A stretch of 64,000 bases of DNA from Monosiga brevicollis MX1 (GCF_000002865.3 NW_001865063.1:370398-434397), one strand, 5' to 3'. Positions 37,801 to 49,685 are shown, counted from the stretch's first letter. Made by a program: numbers and translations. The notes: generated by a model from the letters alone, not told the origin.

Positions 37801-40076
37801 TGATGCATGCTTGTAGCGGCCGAGGAAAAGCGTCGGAAGATGCAGGAAATGCAGCAGCAGCGGGAGGCCGAGGCTGAAGCGGTGGGCTACCGCACGCTGT
37901 TGTGTATCGCGCTGGAGGTGGCATGGCTCATTTCTGTTTTCACCGGGGTTTGGAATGAAATCCATATTAACAATGCGCAGAAACGACAACGCGAACAAGA
38001 GGAAATGCGCAAGCAACAAGAGGCAGAGATGGCCGCAGAAAAAGGTCAGGCTGAAATTCATGCTCGTGTTTGACGACTCTGTGATCGCATTTGCATGCGC
38101 GCGTGCTCACCGTCTCAATGTTTCCCTTACCAACAGCACGCCAGGCGGCCCCATCTGCGTCGCAACGGCCTCGATCGCCGCCCATTCCTACCATGCAGCA
38201 AAACAACGCTGCAGCACAGAGGCCCGCCTCACCACCGATTCCGGCCTTGCAAAAGGCGGTTCAACGCCCGGCCTCGCCTCCAATTCCTGCATTGCGGGAG
38301 CGCAATAGCCGCCCGGCCTCCAAATCATCCCGGCCTCCCTCGCAGCCACGCGTGAGTCACCACATCGGCACCTCTCTTTTGTTTGTTGCCCGTTTTATTT
38401 CGTGCCGCAAATGCGCCACCGGCCAAGCATTCACGCTGCCAACGCCTACGCCAACCGCAGAACATGGCTGCCCAACGACCGCCTCCACGCCCGCCAAGTC
38501 AGACCGCATCTGCGCGGGGCGGCAACATGTCGCGTCAGGGGACGCTCAGCTCCAGTTTGACTCAGGTATGGCCTCGGCATTGCTCTGCATTTTGGCGCAA
38601 ACCTAGTAGGGCCTTTCTGGCATGTGTGTGTGTGTGTGTGTGCGTGTGTGTGTGCGTATGTGTGTGTGCTGAATTGTGGGTGCTCAACTGGTGGGACGTG
38701 GTTAGGATACGGCAAACGTTGTGTCAAAGCTGTCTGAGCTGCGTGCCAAGTTGGCTGCGGAACAGCGCAAGGTGGATATAACGGTGAAGCAAAATCAGGA
38801 GCATGTGCACAAAATTCAAGAGAGGCAGCGGCAACCCTCAGCTGGGCCAGCGCAGGTACTTTTGAGATCGCCACAATGATGCGCAAGTATTCCAATGCTT
38901 CACTAAAGGTGCTGTTGCTCCATGTCTAGGCGCCGGTGGACATGTTTGAGCGTGCGCGCCGCTTGACCCGTTCGCGACAGGCCGCGGGGGAGCGACAGAC
39001 CAATGGCCTCGGGGCTACGCAGCCCAATGGTGGTGTGTCAAAAATTGCTTTGTCCTGTATGAAGAATGCTTGCCGCTGAGCGCGCATCAGTGGACCGGGG
39101 CAGATCTCACGACGTGCCGGGTTTGGCTACCGTGGGTACCGCAGATTCGAAGGCACTGGACGAGTTTAACCGTTTGAAATACGGCAAAGGGGAGGACTCG
39201 GCAGCCAATCGTGAACTCAAAAAGGTTCGTGCCTTTAATCTGCTCTATTTTTTTGAATGCATCAAATGTTGTCCAAACGCACGTTCAAAAGCGCCCCGCC
39301 TCACATGGGGACTGGATGGGGAGCACAGATGTTTCCGACGCCGCCTTCCGATCAGAGTTCGCTCGACATTCAGCAAAAGGCACTCATTGACCAACAGGTC
39401 GGCATTCACGGCATGCATCCAGCGCTCAGAGTGTGGGTTGGTTGTGTGTCACGCTTTGCTAAACGGCATTGGCCTGGCTTGGTGCAGACGCTTGAATTGG
39501 ATCGCCTCCGGCAAGCACTGAAGGAGTCGGAGCAAAATATCACCGAGGTACGTTGAAAACGTCCTACATGAATTGGTATTGGAAACTTGCACAACTTGGT
39601 CTGTGTACTGAAACGAGGTGTCAGACTGACGTCTTTGGGCCTGGTTGTGCAGCCTCTGCCCTTGGCAGATCGTAGCGTCACGACGTCTTCCTTCAATGTG
39701 GATGCTGTGGAACAGCACAACCTCGAGCGGTGCGACGCGTGGTGCTTCCCAAGCGAGTGTTGTGTGGCAAGGTTACCTCACATGCACCATGCTTTGAATT
39801 AGCCTTCGCAAGTTGACACGAGAGCAGCAAGGGGCGCGTGCGGAGGATCCGGAGGCGTTGATTCAACGGTTCTTGAATCGACAACGGGTGAGTCTGACAA
39901 GCAGCGGTCATGTTTCTCCCTCTTGAAGGCGCGATTCGTGCGACCCGCACCGTCTCACGTGGTCTCCTGCATGGGTCGATGCACAGTTGGACGATGACCA
40001 GGATCTGGCCTTGAATCTTAATGCCGATGATACGCGTAGTCTGCATGCAGATTCATCCTTTTCGCCCGTCAATTAG
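33631..40076 (+). CDS. CSPP1-like centrosome/spindle-pole protein
   Basis: About 30 small exons, the first being 33631..33697, 33757..33864, 33972..34090, 34206..34246, 34376..34405, 34501..34560, 34645..34761, 34876..35262, 35344..35548, 35628..36018, 36101..36202, 36297..36475, 36556..36642 and 36798..36869. The stop is TAG 40074-40076, and the product is roughly 1200 residues. Landmarks in order: an early NPLLGGSER repeat; FELPTEALGR; an Arg/Asp-rich SRDYRD repeat block; KKEAYAEELRQQMELEKQRR and a second MSYAEELRAQMQAK; EYNPWGRGGAGAPVK; long Glu/Arg/Lys coiled coil; a triple RPxSPPIP(A/T)L repeat; LSELRAKLAAEQRK; and EFNRLKYGK. YAEEL...NPxGRGGxGAP and the SPPIPAL repeats are typical of CSPP1-type microtubule/centrosome proteins. 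Exon borders after 36870 are less certain than those before. Confidence 0.75.
34762..34875 (+). other. GC-AG intron with a T38 tract in the CSPP1-like gene
   Basis: The exon ends ...CTC TTA CAA AG and the intron begins GCAAGT instead of GTAAGT. The phase to the next exon (from 34876) is correct only with this GC donor. A homopolymer of about 38 T lies at 34767-34804, almost touching the donor. Confidence 0.7.
38623..38669. repeat. (GT)n intronic repeat
   Basis: Imperfect GT tract with single C and A interruptions, within a CSPP1-like intron after the exon ending SSSLTQ. Confidence 0.85.
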
Positions 40077-40251
40077 TGATAACCCACGGTTCACCGCGTA
40101 GCAGTGTTTCCGTCCCACATCCAAATCTAAATGAGCATATCATGATGTGTTTGACAATGGTCAACCCCGAGTCCTCGGGACTCAAAGTGTATGTACAAGG
40201 CTATCTTGTTGAAAAAATATGCAAAAGAGCGGCGGTGGGGGGCTCGTGGCG

Positions 40252-41544
40252 TTAGCGGAGGACATCGAGCATGACACCGAGAAACTCGGGTACGGCAAAC
40301 ATGTCGGCGTGGCCACAGTTGTCTAGCTCGTGGAAGGTGACCCGCGGGCAGCAGTCACGCATGCGCTGGAAGCAAGCTTCATAAGACACGGTGTGGTCTT
40401 GCTTGCCCCAAATCACGTGTGCTTTTGCAGCACGATGGCGAGCCAGTGTTTCCTCGAGTTGTTCGTAGAGGGCTTCACAGCCGCCAAATGGAAAAGATTG
40501 AAGAGTATCAACCAGAGTGCTGCCAAATTCTGTCAAGCCAGGTAGCCGGCAGGACGAGGAGAGAAGCCAAAAGGTCGATGAGAGCAACGGGGATGACATT
40601 GTTATTGGGCAGATTGCATGCCATGGCTAAATACGCACCAGGGCGCGTGTCAAAGAGTTCACCGAGTCGCTCCTGGGCGGCAGCAACGGCCGCTAGGTTG
40701 GCCGGGTGCTCTTTCTGTTCAAAGCCTACCAAGGTCGATTGTGGGCGAGCGTCAACAGGAGCGTCAGCAGGCGAGACAAGTGCTGCGGGCCGACTTTAGC
40801 CTGAACTTTTTTTTTGGCTCATTCGAGGCGGTCCTTCAGAATGCTATGCTTGTTGAGCGCAGGGGCTGGGCCAGAAGGTGATTGCGGCGAGGGAGGCTGG
40901 TGCTCGGTTTTTGGGCGAACCTTCAATGATGTGTGATTGCATACTGCTGCGAGCAGCCAGATGAAAGAGGAGGTTGCCCAAGATTGGGGTCTGAACGATT
41001 TGCGCCGTGAGCGGCAGAGGAGAGGGCAGGCCGGCCGGGGCCACCAAAACCAGCTTTTGCAGCATGGTCGGGTGCAGGACGGCAAAGTTGGCAACGATCG
41101 GGCCACCCATGGAATAGCCGACAATGGTGAGGTCATGCGTGCTGCGGCCTCGGGTCTGGGGCGCCAAGTGAAAGAGGACATCAGAGATCTGGCTCGAGAA
41201 GATCTCGAGTGTGTTATGGTGGTTCTGCAGGTCGAGGGCAGCTGAGGCGCCACGACCGTACAGGTCGATGCTCACGGCGCCAGCGCCCGGCTGATCTGCC
41301 AGCAGCGTCTGCAAGATCTCATCGTAGATGGCTGCTTCCGTGGAAAAACCATGCACGCAGACATAAAAGGGTGCCGCCTCACGCAGGGTCGCGCCGCCAT
41401 ACAGCCAACAGGCCACCTAAACGGCAAAGCCGATCGATGATGAGATATGCGCGCATATGCATCGATCCATGCAAGCACATGCCATACCTCTCCAAAGCTG
41501 CACGGTAGGCGCAGCTCCACCCGTGCTTTTGCTGCTGTACTCAT
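40252..41544 (-). CDS. Alpha/beta-hydrolase fold protein
   Basis: Four minus-strand exons (41488..41544, 40921..41416, 40639..40725, 40252..40529) join in phase to give 305 residues from MSTAAKARVELR. The oxyanion segment VCVHGFS (38-44), nucleophile elbow GYSMGG (Ser121), acid WGKQDHTV (Asp258) and NCGHADMF (His287) form a complete Ser-Asp-His triad with normal spacing. The dialkyl-substrate family (esterase, lipase, C-C hydrolase, epoxide hydrolase) cannot be narrowed, but a Ser nucleophile excludes haloalkane dehalogenase or epoxide hydrolase chemistry. No signal peptide or TM is seen. Its 3' end faces the CSPP1-like gene across 175 bp. Confidence 0.85.
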
Positions 41545-41621
41545 ATCCCCGTTGCCAGTTAAGACAGTCGCCAACGCAATCGCTCAGCCCGCTGCCGTCC
41601 ACTGATCTGTGTGCAAAATTC

Positions 41622-41682
<61 letters not shown>

Positions 41683-41747
41683 TTGAGAAGAGAGAAGTAA
41701 AGAGCAAAGACACAAAGGAAAAGCACAACTACCACAGAGAGAAAGTT

Positions 41748-41788
<41 letters not shown>

Positions 41789-42110
41789 CGAGAGAAAGAC
41801 TACAATGACTTACACAGTCTTTCTGTCTGCTCTGCGCGCGCTCTCTCTCTTTCTGGCTCTCTCTCTCTGGTTCTCTGGTTCTCTGGCTCTCTGTGTCTGG
41901 TCGCCTCTCTTCTCTCTTTCATCCAGTTCAACGATCAACTCCATCCGTCTCTGTCTTCGTAAACCTTAGGGGCATATGGAAACCTGGCCGTATTAGTTTC
42001 TTACGTCACGATGGACGAGCCGGACATGCGACGTGCGGTTGTGTGTGTGTGTGTGCGCGCGTGCATGTGTGTGTGGTTGATACAATATCGTAAATTCCGT
42101 CGGTGCGGTG
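41545..42110. repeat. Intergenic region with two (GA)n tracts and CT-rich sequence
   Basis: (GA)n tracts cover about 41631-41679 and 41753-41786, with CT-rich sequence at 41840-41930 and a GT run near 42038-42075. The tracts give spurious RERERE/SLSLSL frames. The left part is the promoter side of the hydrolase, the right part the 3' flank of the alpha-galactosidase. Confidence 0.75.
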
Positions 42111-44761
42111 CTATGGGAGGCGGGTCGGGGGTGTGAGCACGAGGTGGCGGATGCCGTGGGCCGGCACAGAGAGGGATAAGCTGGTATTGAAGATGCCCAG
42201 AGCACGATGCTGGAGAATGTCTCGGACAGCGTAGGGAGTGTTAGGGGACATGCCGGCCGCCGTAAAGTCGAGAGTGATTTGATCATCGACGGGGCTGCGG
42301 TTGAAGAGGATGGCCGTGTGGCGGTCCTCGCTGAGCGGACCTGCATACACTTCCAGCGTTTCTGCCAGCGTGAGGCACTGCTCCCCCAGCTGGTTTTGGA
42401 TGGTGCCGTCCCCACTCACTAGCATTTGTTGGCGTCGATGGTCGGTCGACCAGCCACACTTGTCCACCTCCACATGACTGCCCTACACTCGGATGCAACG
42501 CCGCCCGCCACCGGTTAAAACCAACGGGTGCAACCCAGTCAAGCTATCATATTGCATGCACCGTTCACACCTCTGCGTCCAGACAGCACGTGGCAAGGCC
42601 CGAGACAGTTGTTCCTGAGCTCGGCCAGCAGGAAGTGCCAGCCCCCATTGACTGAATGGTCTGATTCTCAGCATGAATCTATGATCAAAATCGTGAGACG
42701 AAAGCGCACTGCCGGGGAAGAATCCGGACGAACCCCCCCCCTCCCCTCAAGCACAAGCTCATAAGAATGTGTCCTCCAAACGTGCCTGCCATTGCTGAGC
42801 CGTGTAGGCGTTGCAACTGTCAGCGTGTGTAGTCTGTGAGGACTCATCGACGCAGTTTTCCACGGTGACCCACCAAGGCCAGGTGGTGGCACATGCATAG
42901 AGTGAAAGGCAACGACCATCTCCAGATCGAATCTGCACAGGAAGACGACTGAGATGAGATTGCAACAAAAAGGGGGTAACGCTGCACCACTGCGCCATCG
43001 AGCATTTGTGGTCCATTTCTGGACAAATTGCCAACAGACCTGCGTGCCATTGATGGACCACATTTGAAGTTGGCGTACAGGGTCATCCGATCGATGCGCA
43101 CACGGCGCCAGATAGACCTGATGGATCCCGTCAAAGCCAGTGAGCCACAAGCCCAGGCCAATGCCCAACGAAAAAGTGTTCAAAGAGCCTCAGCCTAGGG
43201 ACAGATGCACTGTGATGCCTCACTTTTGTGGCCGAGGAAAAAGATCGGCCCGGTGCGAGCGCCACACGGCGCACACTCTGACCCAGGTCATCTGTGTCCG
43301 GTTCCAGGCGTGAAGCACGTGTGATGATTCATGACTTTGCTTTGCAGCAGAGAGCTCTCTGCGTGTGCCAAGGCAACCCACCTTGATTGACGGCAATGAC
43401 CTCGGTATTGTTGAGAATGGCCAAAACCTGAGCAATGCGAAAGCATATGAGGCCCGCATCGTTGAGCGTTGAAAATCAAATGGCCCGGCATACCTCTGGG
43501 GCCATGGTGCGGACGTCATTGCCAAGTTGCAAGGGCGACTTGAAAGCAGCCCATAGCGAGAAGTGGGCCTGCCACTCGGTAATGTTCATGGCAGCTTGGC
43601 CGTGCCCATCGTTTCCATTGCCCACCTCCAGCATGTCGAGATCCTGGAAGAAGCCACTTTCGGGTCCCGTCACGTCCATGTAGCGTTGGTCGTTGGCCGT
43701 ATCCAGCACGCGCGTCATGTCTTCCCACGTGTTCTTGAGGTCTTTGGCCACGCGGCGAAATTGCGACTGGTAGCATACAAAGTTACACCCACTGAAGTGA
43801 GGAGCAGGAGGCAAACTCGTCGTGTCATGCCAGGGCAATACCCCGACTCGCCTGGGCAGACTCACCACATTGACGGCTTGCTGAGGGGTGAGATCAGGGG
43901 CCTTGACGTTGTGCAATATGGGTCGGGGCACTGCAGACAGTGCTTGCTCCATGGCGCCGTAATCATGAGCGGCATCTGCATAGACGACGCGACAGTCGTC
44001 GTTCTTGAGCCAGTCGGCACCGTACGCAGCAAAAGTGGCGGCATCCAGCGGCTCGTGGCCCAGACTACCCGGCATCTTGCCCCCACAAGTCAAGTTGCTC
44101 CGTGCCGTGTCTACATATCAAAAGCAGGGCCAAAGATGACGACGTCAAAGCCGGCACCAGTGGAGAGCAGGTGCGACACCGTGGGCTAGCCTCTCACACA
44201 AGCCGTAGAGAAAGCCGTTGGCATGGATGGCATCACCGAGCGCTTTCATTCCGGCGGGGAACTTGACAGGATCGCCGACAATGCAACCAGAAGCGTTGCG
44301 GTTCTGGGCACCCCACCCATCGTCCAAAGCAATCAGCGTATAGCCCTGAGCGGTAGCACCCGGGCATGAGAACAGCGCCTGAGGCCGCGGGGTCAGCCAT
44401 TGGGGCCCAAACGCACGGCATCCCGCAGTCCCGAATCGATGAGAGCTTGCATGATGGCCTCGATCAGCTTAGCATCAATGTTCTGGCCGTAGGCGTTCCA
44501 GGTGCTGTACGTGCGAGCGCGGTGTGTGGTGTGTGATATGTGCGCGTGTGTGGTGTGAGGCGTGCTCGAGTCAGCTTTTCATTGAGCGAGTGAGAACGAT
44601 TGGCTTGCGACGTACGAAAGGCCCAAAACGGGGCGCCGAGGGCGCTGGACATGGGCCTGAACCCCCCGAGGGACCCCATTCCCCAGCATCTGTATAAGAA
44701 CCACCACCGCCAGGCCCATGGAAGCGCACCATCGGGTGCGTCGCCGCTCTGTCCAGGCCAT
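42111..44761 (-). CDS. Secreted/lysosomal GH27 alpha-galactosidase with lectin-like insertion
   Basis: Ten minus-strand exons (44616..44761, 44417..44504, 44198..44345, 43866..44110, 43494..43766, 43382..43427, 43224..43291, 43040..43117, 42782..42932, 42111..42418) are in phase and give 516 residues. A signal sequence (CASMGLAVVVLIQMLG) starts the protein. The barrel then shows LSTWNAYG, ALDDGWGAQNRN, YGADWLKNDDC (nucleophile Asp165, aligned with KYDNC) and FFQDLDMLEVGN (acid/base Asp253). VIAVNQDDLGQ follows. A stretch at about 355-425 has a QMW and a QQW with CLSL/CLTL strands, resembling a beta-trefoil (ricin-B-type) lectin module. It sits before the C-terminal beta-sandwich (VYAGPLSEDRHTAILFNRS ... 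VRDILQH). The family hydrolyses terminal alpha-galactosides or N-acetylgalactosaminides. Specificity is not resolved. Confidence 0.88.
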
Positions 44762-46998
44762 GATCGAGCTCGGCTCGACCCGTTTCTACAATAAATGACC
44801 ATATCGATGCATTAACTTGTTGAGGAGACATTATGAGATATGCAATTAGTGTAGTTATCACTGCAAATAACACGACTTCAACTGGTGGAATAAAACATCA
44901 ACAAACGCACTTGGGAATTGTCAGCACAGAGTCAACCTTTTGCACAAACGCGTATTATTTACAGCATATTTTATGCCTTTTAACAAATAGAAAAATAAAC
45001 ATAAAATGTAATCATCACTACCTTCGTCTGCATTGAAAATGCGGACAATTTTGGGGTGAGGACTTTCAAAATTTTGCATGTTGGAAAAATGGACGGGTGG
45101 AAAAGTTTTGTATAGGTGGAGGCTGGTTTTTCATGTTTCAGAAACATTCAATCTTTTCAAAATGAATGAGACTAACCCTATTTTTTCAGCTATATCAATA
45201 GGCCCACAGTTTCACTGTTGCAAGACCCAGGCCCAGGTGATTGTTTGTGATGACAAGCACCCAGCAGAGACGAAGCAGGACCGCCAAACTCCCCACGACG
45301 GGAAATCAAGCCAAACCCAGAGATACAGCCAAACCTCGTTGAATGAATGGAATCAACCCCACAAAGCAAGACACGAGGTCAGATGTTACCGTGTGTGTAT
45401 ATGTGTGTGTGTGTTTGGCGCGTTTGGTGCTACTACAAGACGAGAGGATGCACGTGGTGATGCCCTGTGTGAACAAGCAAAAAAGGGCAGCGCCGTGCGC
45501 TGAGCGTTGAATGTGTGAGGGAAGGAGAAGACGGGGGAGAGACACACGAGGCTTATGGGCTTGGGATCAAATGGCGGCGGGCGATGCCAAATTTAATACT
45601 TTGACGGCGTACGGGCGACCAATCGCCCCCCTTAAGGCCTTAAGGCAGTATGTTCAAGTTGAAACCTACCCTTCTCGTTGAGAAGGACATGCGCTCTCTA
45701 AGGGCAGGGTGTGTCCCTTTGCGAAACGTCAGGTGTATGCACCGTCCATCAACAGCGTGAATGATGATCCCTTTGGAAGGATCAGAGACAGATGCGTGTA
45801 ATGAGGGCCTGTGTGCGCCCATGCGTGTCAGCGGTACCGGCAGCACTGCATCAGCGACCGCCATATGACTCGACGGCAGCAAATCTCTTCACATATGGTG
45901 TTGTTGTTTTTTTCAAAGGACTCTACTCAGATTTCCGGTTTTTCACCTTTTGATACTTTTCAACCGTTTTCCCTTTTTTTTCCCCTTTCCTTACTGATTT
46001 ACCTTTGTTTGAATCCTCTTTGTTTCATCCCAACACACACACGCGCACACACGCACATGTTTGCTCCTACAATGAAATGAAACCACCGTTGCTTGGTGTG
46101 AAAAGCCAAAAGTGGATAAGCTTAAGGTTAAGGAATTTATTTCCACCCGTCTCCCCCCCTCCTCTCTCTTCCCATAAGGCATAAGGTAGCACAAGGTATG
46201 TGAGGCATAAGCAGAATAAAGGGGGAAAAAAAAGCCGTTTGGTGCGGTTTGGAATGAGTGTGTGTGTTTGCGCGTGTGTGGGGGTCAGTAACTGCATTTC
46301 GAAGGTGAGCCTCGGACCAACGTGGACCAGGTGCGGAGGATATGCTGCCTGCTGCCTGCTGCCTGCTGCCTGCTGCCTGCTGCCTTGTCAAGAAGAGGGT
46401 GCTTCCCTGCCGTTCTGGCTGCTCTCCGTGCCTTCCATATCAAATGATCGTTCGGGGAGGTTATTGGTTGCCTGGTTGTTCGGCTGGATCTGGCGGCAGT
46501 CTGGTTGTTTCCATGAACGTTTGAGTGCGGGTGATCTGCCATTTTGATCGTGTGCCTCGAGTCCTTGCTCAACGTTATTCTCCCTTCGTTCGTGCGCTTT
46601 GTTCACAACACCGTCTCGGCTTTTTGAGCGGGAGCGTGCGGCCTAGAATCGCAGCGCATGCCTTTTCATTTTGTTGTTGGGTTTGATTTATCAAGATGCA
46701 ATCGCTCAATCTGTTATCGTTGTCGGTACAATTGCTTTGCGGTGTCAAAGACCTTTCTGAATCATGCATGATATGATGTTTTGTAAGCTGGGCGAGCATC
46801 TTCTTTCATCCACAGGAAAGACTCAACCGTGCGTGTGTGTGCGTGTGTGTGTGTGTGTCACATTGTGTCGACTCAGCTTCTAGTTGCCTTGATCCTCTTG
46901 ACCAAAAGACCCGATGAGCCAACTCATTTCAATAATCTTTGTTGTCGCTTTCCGTGTCATGGCAGAGTCCGGAGATCTTTCCTTTGCCTCCCATCAAA
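44762..46998. other. 2.2-kb intergenic region with an AT-rich block and a 7-bp tandem repeat
   Basis: An AT-rich block (about 44815-45060) contrasts with the GC-rich surroundings. The (TGCTGCC)6 repeat covers about 46343-46385, and GT runs lie near 45390-45410, 46255-46280 and 46833-46859. Open frames here (for example 45078-45503) show no domain sense or partner exons. No tRNA or rRNA was recognised. The last part is the promoter of the secreted-protein gene. Confidence 0.5.
46343..46385. repeat. (TGCTGCC)6 tandem repeat
   Basis: Six exact copies of a 7-bp unit, intergenic. The GQQAAGSR-type frames on the other strand are artefacts of it. Confidence 0.9.
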
Positions 46999-48075
46999 AT
47001 GCTTCTCCGTACTGTTCTGGTTTTGGGCTTCCTCGCCACACTGGCGACAGCCCGTGATTCCTGCTCATCGGAGAGCTGCACTGGCAACGAGTTGCTTGGC
47101 AAGCCCTATTCCCGCCGCCGCGCTTGTGTTGAAGAGCAGCTGGAGGACTTTGTTATGGACGCCATTCCCGTTACAGAGACCTTTGATGACTATGGCATGA
47201 GCAAGACCTGCGACATTGCTCAGATCCCTATGCGCAACAAACCCCTGATCATGGAGTCGAATGACAAAATCATTGTGGCTGGTGCTGACGCCACCCTGAT
47301 CCTGGATGCCAATGAGCCCGGCTACTATTCGTTCCGTCGTGACGGCTCTGCTGGCATGTCTTCTGACTCGCTTGTTAGCATTCTGCCTTATATGGTGTTG
47401 GACGATTCTTGCTGCTCTGAGTGGAAATTTGTGCCTGACACCAACAACACCGACTTCATCACGCTTGTTTGGGCCCGCATGTGCGACTATCAGGATGTGG
47501 ATGTGCCCATCTTAACACAGGTTTCGATTCACTTCTTGGGTCAACTCTTTGTCGTTGAAGTGTCTGCTCCTTTCATGTCCACTTATGCTACTCTCTTCCA
47601 CCCTGAGGAACCTGAGGCTGCCACCTACTCTCCTGTGCCCCGTGCGTACGAGTACACACCTCCTAATATCTCTGCCACTTTCTACAGCGCAAATGATACA
47701 GATAGCTATGCCCCTGTTCCTCCACATTCTTTCGTGGTCGGCTGGGAGCATGGCTATGGCACCAATGCCCATGTGGCCATCATCGGCAGCCCTTACCAAG
47801 CCAACATGGACTCTGTTGTCACCTATGTCCAGCCTCAGGATGAGCGCCGCGGATTTGCCGGCCCTCCTCCAGGTTCCATTGTCGCGTTCACGGGTGGCGC
47901 AAAAGAGCTGTCTTACATCGTGTGGCCTTTCCATGGCCCGGCAGCCGCCTTCCAGCGTACGCTCGACTTTGCCGACAAGAGCTATTTTGACAGCCTGAAG
48001 GACAGCTGCCCCATCCTTTACAACCTTCTCAAGGACAACTGGATTGTTGAGCACGAACAGTGCAACCTTGCTTAA
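46999..48075 (+). CDS. Intronless secreted glycoprotein of unknown family
   Basis: A single-exon frame of 358 codons begins MLLRTVLVLGFLATLATARD, a clear signal peptide. The mature part holds about a dozen Cys (SCSSESC, DDSCCSEW, MCDY, DSCPILYN, EQCNLA) and N-glycosylation sites (NNT, NIS, NDT). There is no later TM segment or GPI-type tail. The sequence looks compact and beta-rich (long hydrophobic/Thr/Ser strands). I recognise no family. The frame is open 20 codons upstream of this Met, but the signal peptide decides the start. Codons favour C in third position. The upstream gap carries a GT run at 46833-46859. Confidence 0.7.
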   Translation: MLLRTVLVLGFLATLATARDSCSSESCTGNELLGKPYSRRRACVEEQLEDFVMDAIPVTETFDDYGMSKTCDIAQIPMRNKPLIMESNDKIIVAGADATLILDANEPGYYSFRRDGSAGMSSDSLVSILPYMVLDDSCCSEWKFVPDTNNTDFITLVWARMCDYQDVDVPILTQVSIHFLGQLFVVEVSAPFMSTYATLFHPEEPEAATYSPVPRAYEYTPPNISATFYSANDTDSYAPVPPHSFVVGWEHGYGTNAHVAIIGSPYQANMDSVVTYVQPQDERRGFAGPPPGSIVAFTGGAKELSYIVWPFHGPAAAFQRTLDFADKSYFDSLKDSCPILYNLLKDNWIVEHEQCNLA

Positions 48076-48410
48076 GCTATGGTCACGTTCGAAAACAAAC
48101 TACCATTTCAACCCAGGGCGGTTCTGCGTCACATCATTCGTTCTGCCTGAGCGTAGCTATTCTGCCTTGATCGGTTTTTCTTTTTATTCTTTTTTTTTTT
48201 AATTTTCTCTTCCCCGTGTATCGTGGTTCTCTCTGTATTCACTCTTCTTCGGCGAAGGGAATGTCCTGAACTTTCAAGAAAATTTAATTTTTGCTTTGCA
48301 ACAGCACGCTGTTATCCCTTCGTTCAACCCTCGCATCTCCCTTGAAGAAAAACTAAAGAGAGCTGCAGTTTTGTACATCGACTCACACAGCACCTCTGAG
48401 CGACGCCTTT
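48076..48410. other. Intergenic region between convergent 3' ends
   Basis: T-rich sequence (48175-48215) typical of 3' flanks; no coding sequence seen. Confidence 0.5.
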
Positions 48411-49625
48411 CTAGCTACTCGATGAAGAAAGATAACCAGCGCCCAAGCGAGTCTGAACCTCAAGAATTTGTTGAAGTATTCGGGCTTCACAAAGACCCAG
48501 ATCTTGAAAGTCAGTTTGAGTCATGTGCAAAAAGGTATAAGTGTCAATCTCCTCCTGCTCCAAAATACAGGCGCTTTCATGGAGACCCATCGCATGCAAA
48601 TCTTGCACATGGTCAGCGCTACCCACACTGCGCAAGGATACCGCCTGTGCAAAGCTGGTTGAACCGGTGTGTGCGGCCTGATTGGCGTTCGTGTTGTACG
48701 GCATGCTAGCAGACAGACTTGTGGAATCACCACCATGGCCCTCAGGTCGCGACTCTTTTTCAAGGCCAGCTCGAACCTGTTGATTCAGATTCTTCCAACC
48801 TATTCCCATAGCAGTTCAAAGCAGCAGACACAGAAAGTTGAGGCTGCTATATTGAGCGATCTTTGAGAGGGATTGAGCAATACGGGATCACAAGGATCTA
48901 GCAAAAAACTAAGAGGGGTACTTGTAAGCACATGCGCGCATTCAACATACGATACAAAGCCGAATCGTGTCCCGGCTTGGGCATGACAGGTGGTGCACGC
49001 ATTGCCAACTTTGGCACGGGCTGAAAAACAGGCTTGCGCGCGACTGGCAATTTTGGCGTTTTCAGAGGAAAAGGAGTGGAGCGTGCGCTTGAAGCCGAGC
49101 CTAGTCTTGCTCGCCCCCCCTCGTCCGGGCCCCGTGAACGCGAGTGACTGTCATTCTGCGGAGCAAGGAGCTGCTGGCGAGCGTGGTCCAGTTCGCCACT
49201 CGTGGGACGCGACGAGCCACCTTCTGCGTCAAAGGTCTCAAGCTCCATGTCCACAATGGCACCACGTGAGTGAACCCGTGAGCCGTGGTTTGAACCAGGG
49301 TTCGACGCTGGGGGAGAGTCGAGCGAGGAAGAGGCATCCGAGGCCGTCGAGTCATGCGAGGCCAACAGCTGGGGCTCTTTGTGTAACATGGATTTGAGGC
49401 TGAATCGGCGGCGACGGGCGTTCTTGGAGGGTTGGCGCGTAAGCGGAGGTCCTCCATCCGGCAGCGGGCTGTCAGGCGGCGCCACTGGCGCAGGGGGTGG
49501 AGGTTGTGGTGAGGGCCCTGTTGTGGCTGTGTTCGGGCTTGGTGTGACGGGCGAGGACCGAGCGCTTGTAAAAACAAGCGTAGGGCGAGTCCCATTTCTG
49601 TTACCGCACAATGAAGCAGCCGCAA

Positions 49626-49685
<60 letters not shown>

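Noticed and set aside
45078-45503. 141-codon plus-strand frame in the intergenic region
   Set aside because: No recognisable domain, AT-biased, and contains a GT-repeat-derived CVCVC stretch.
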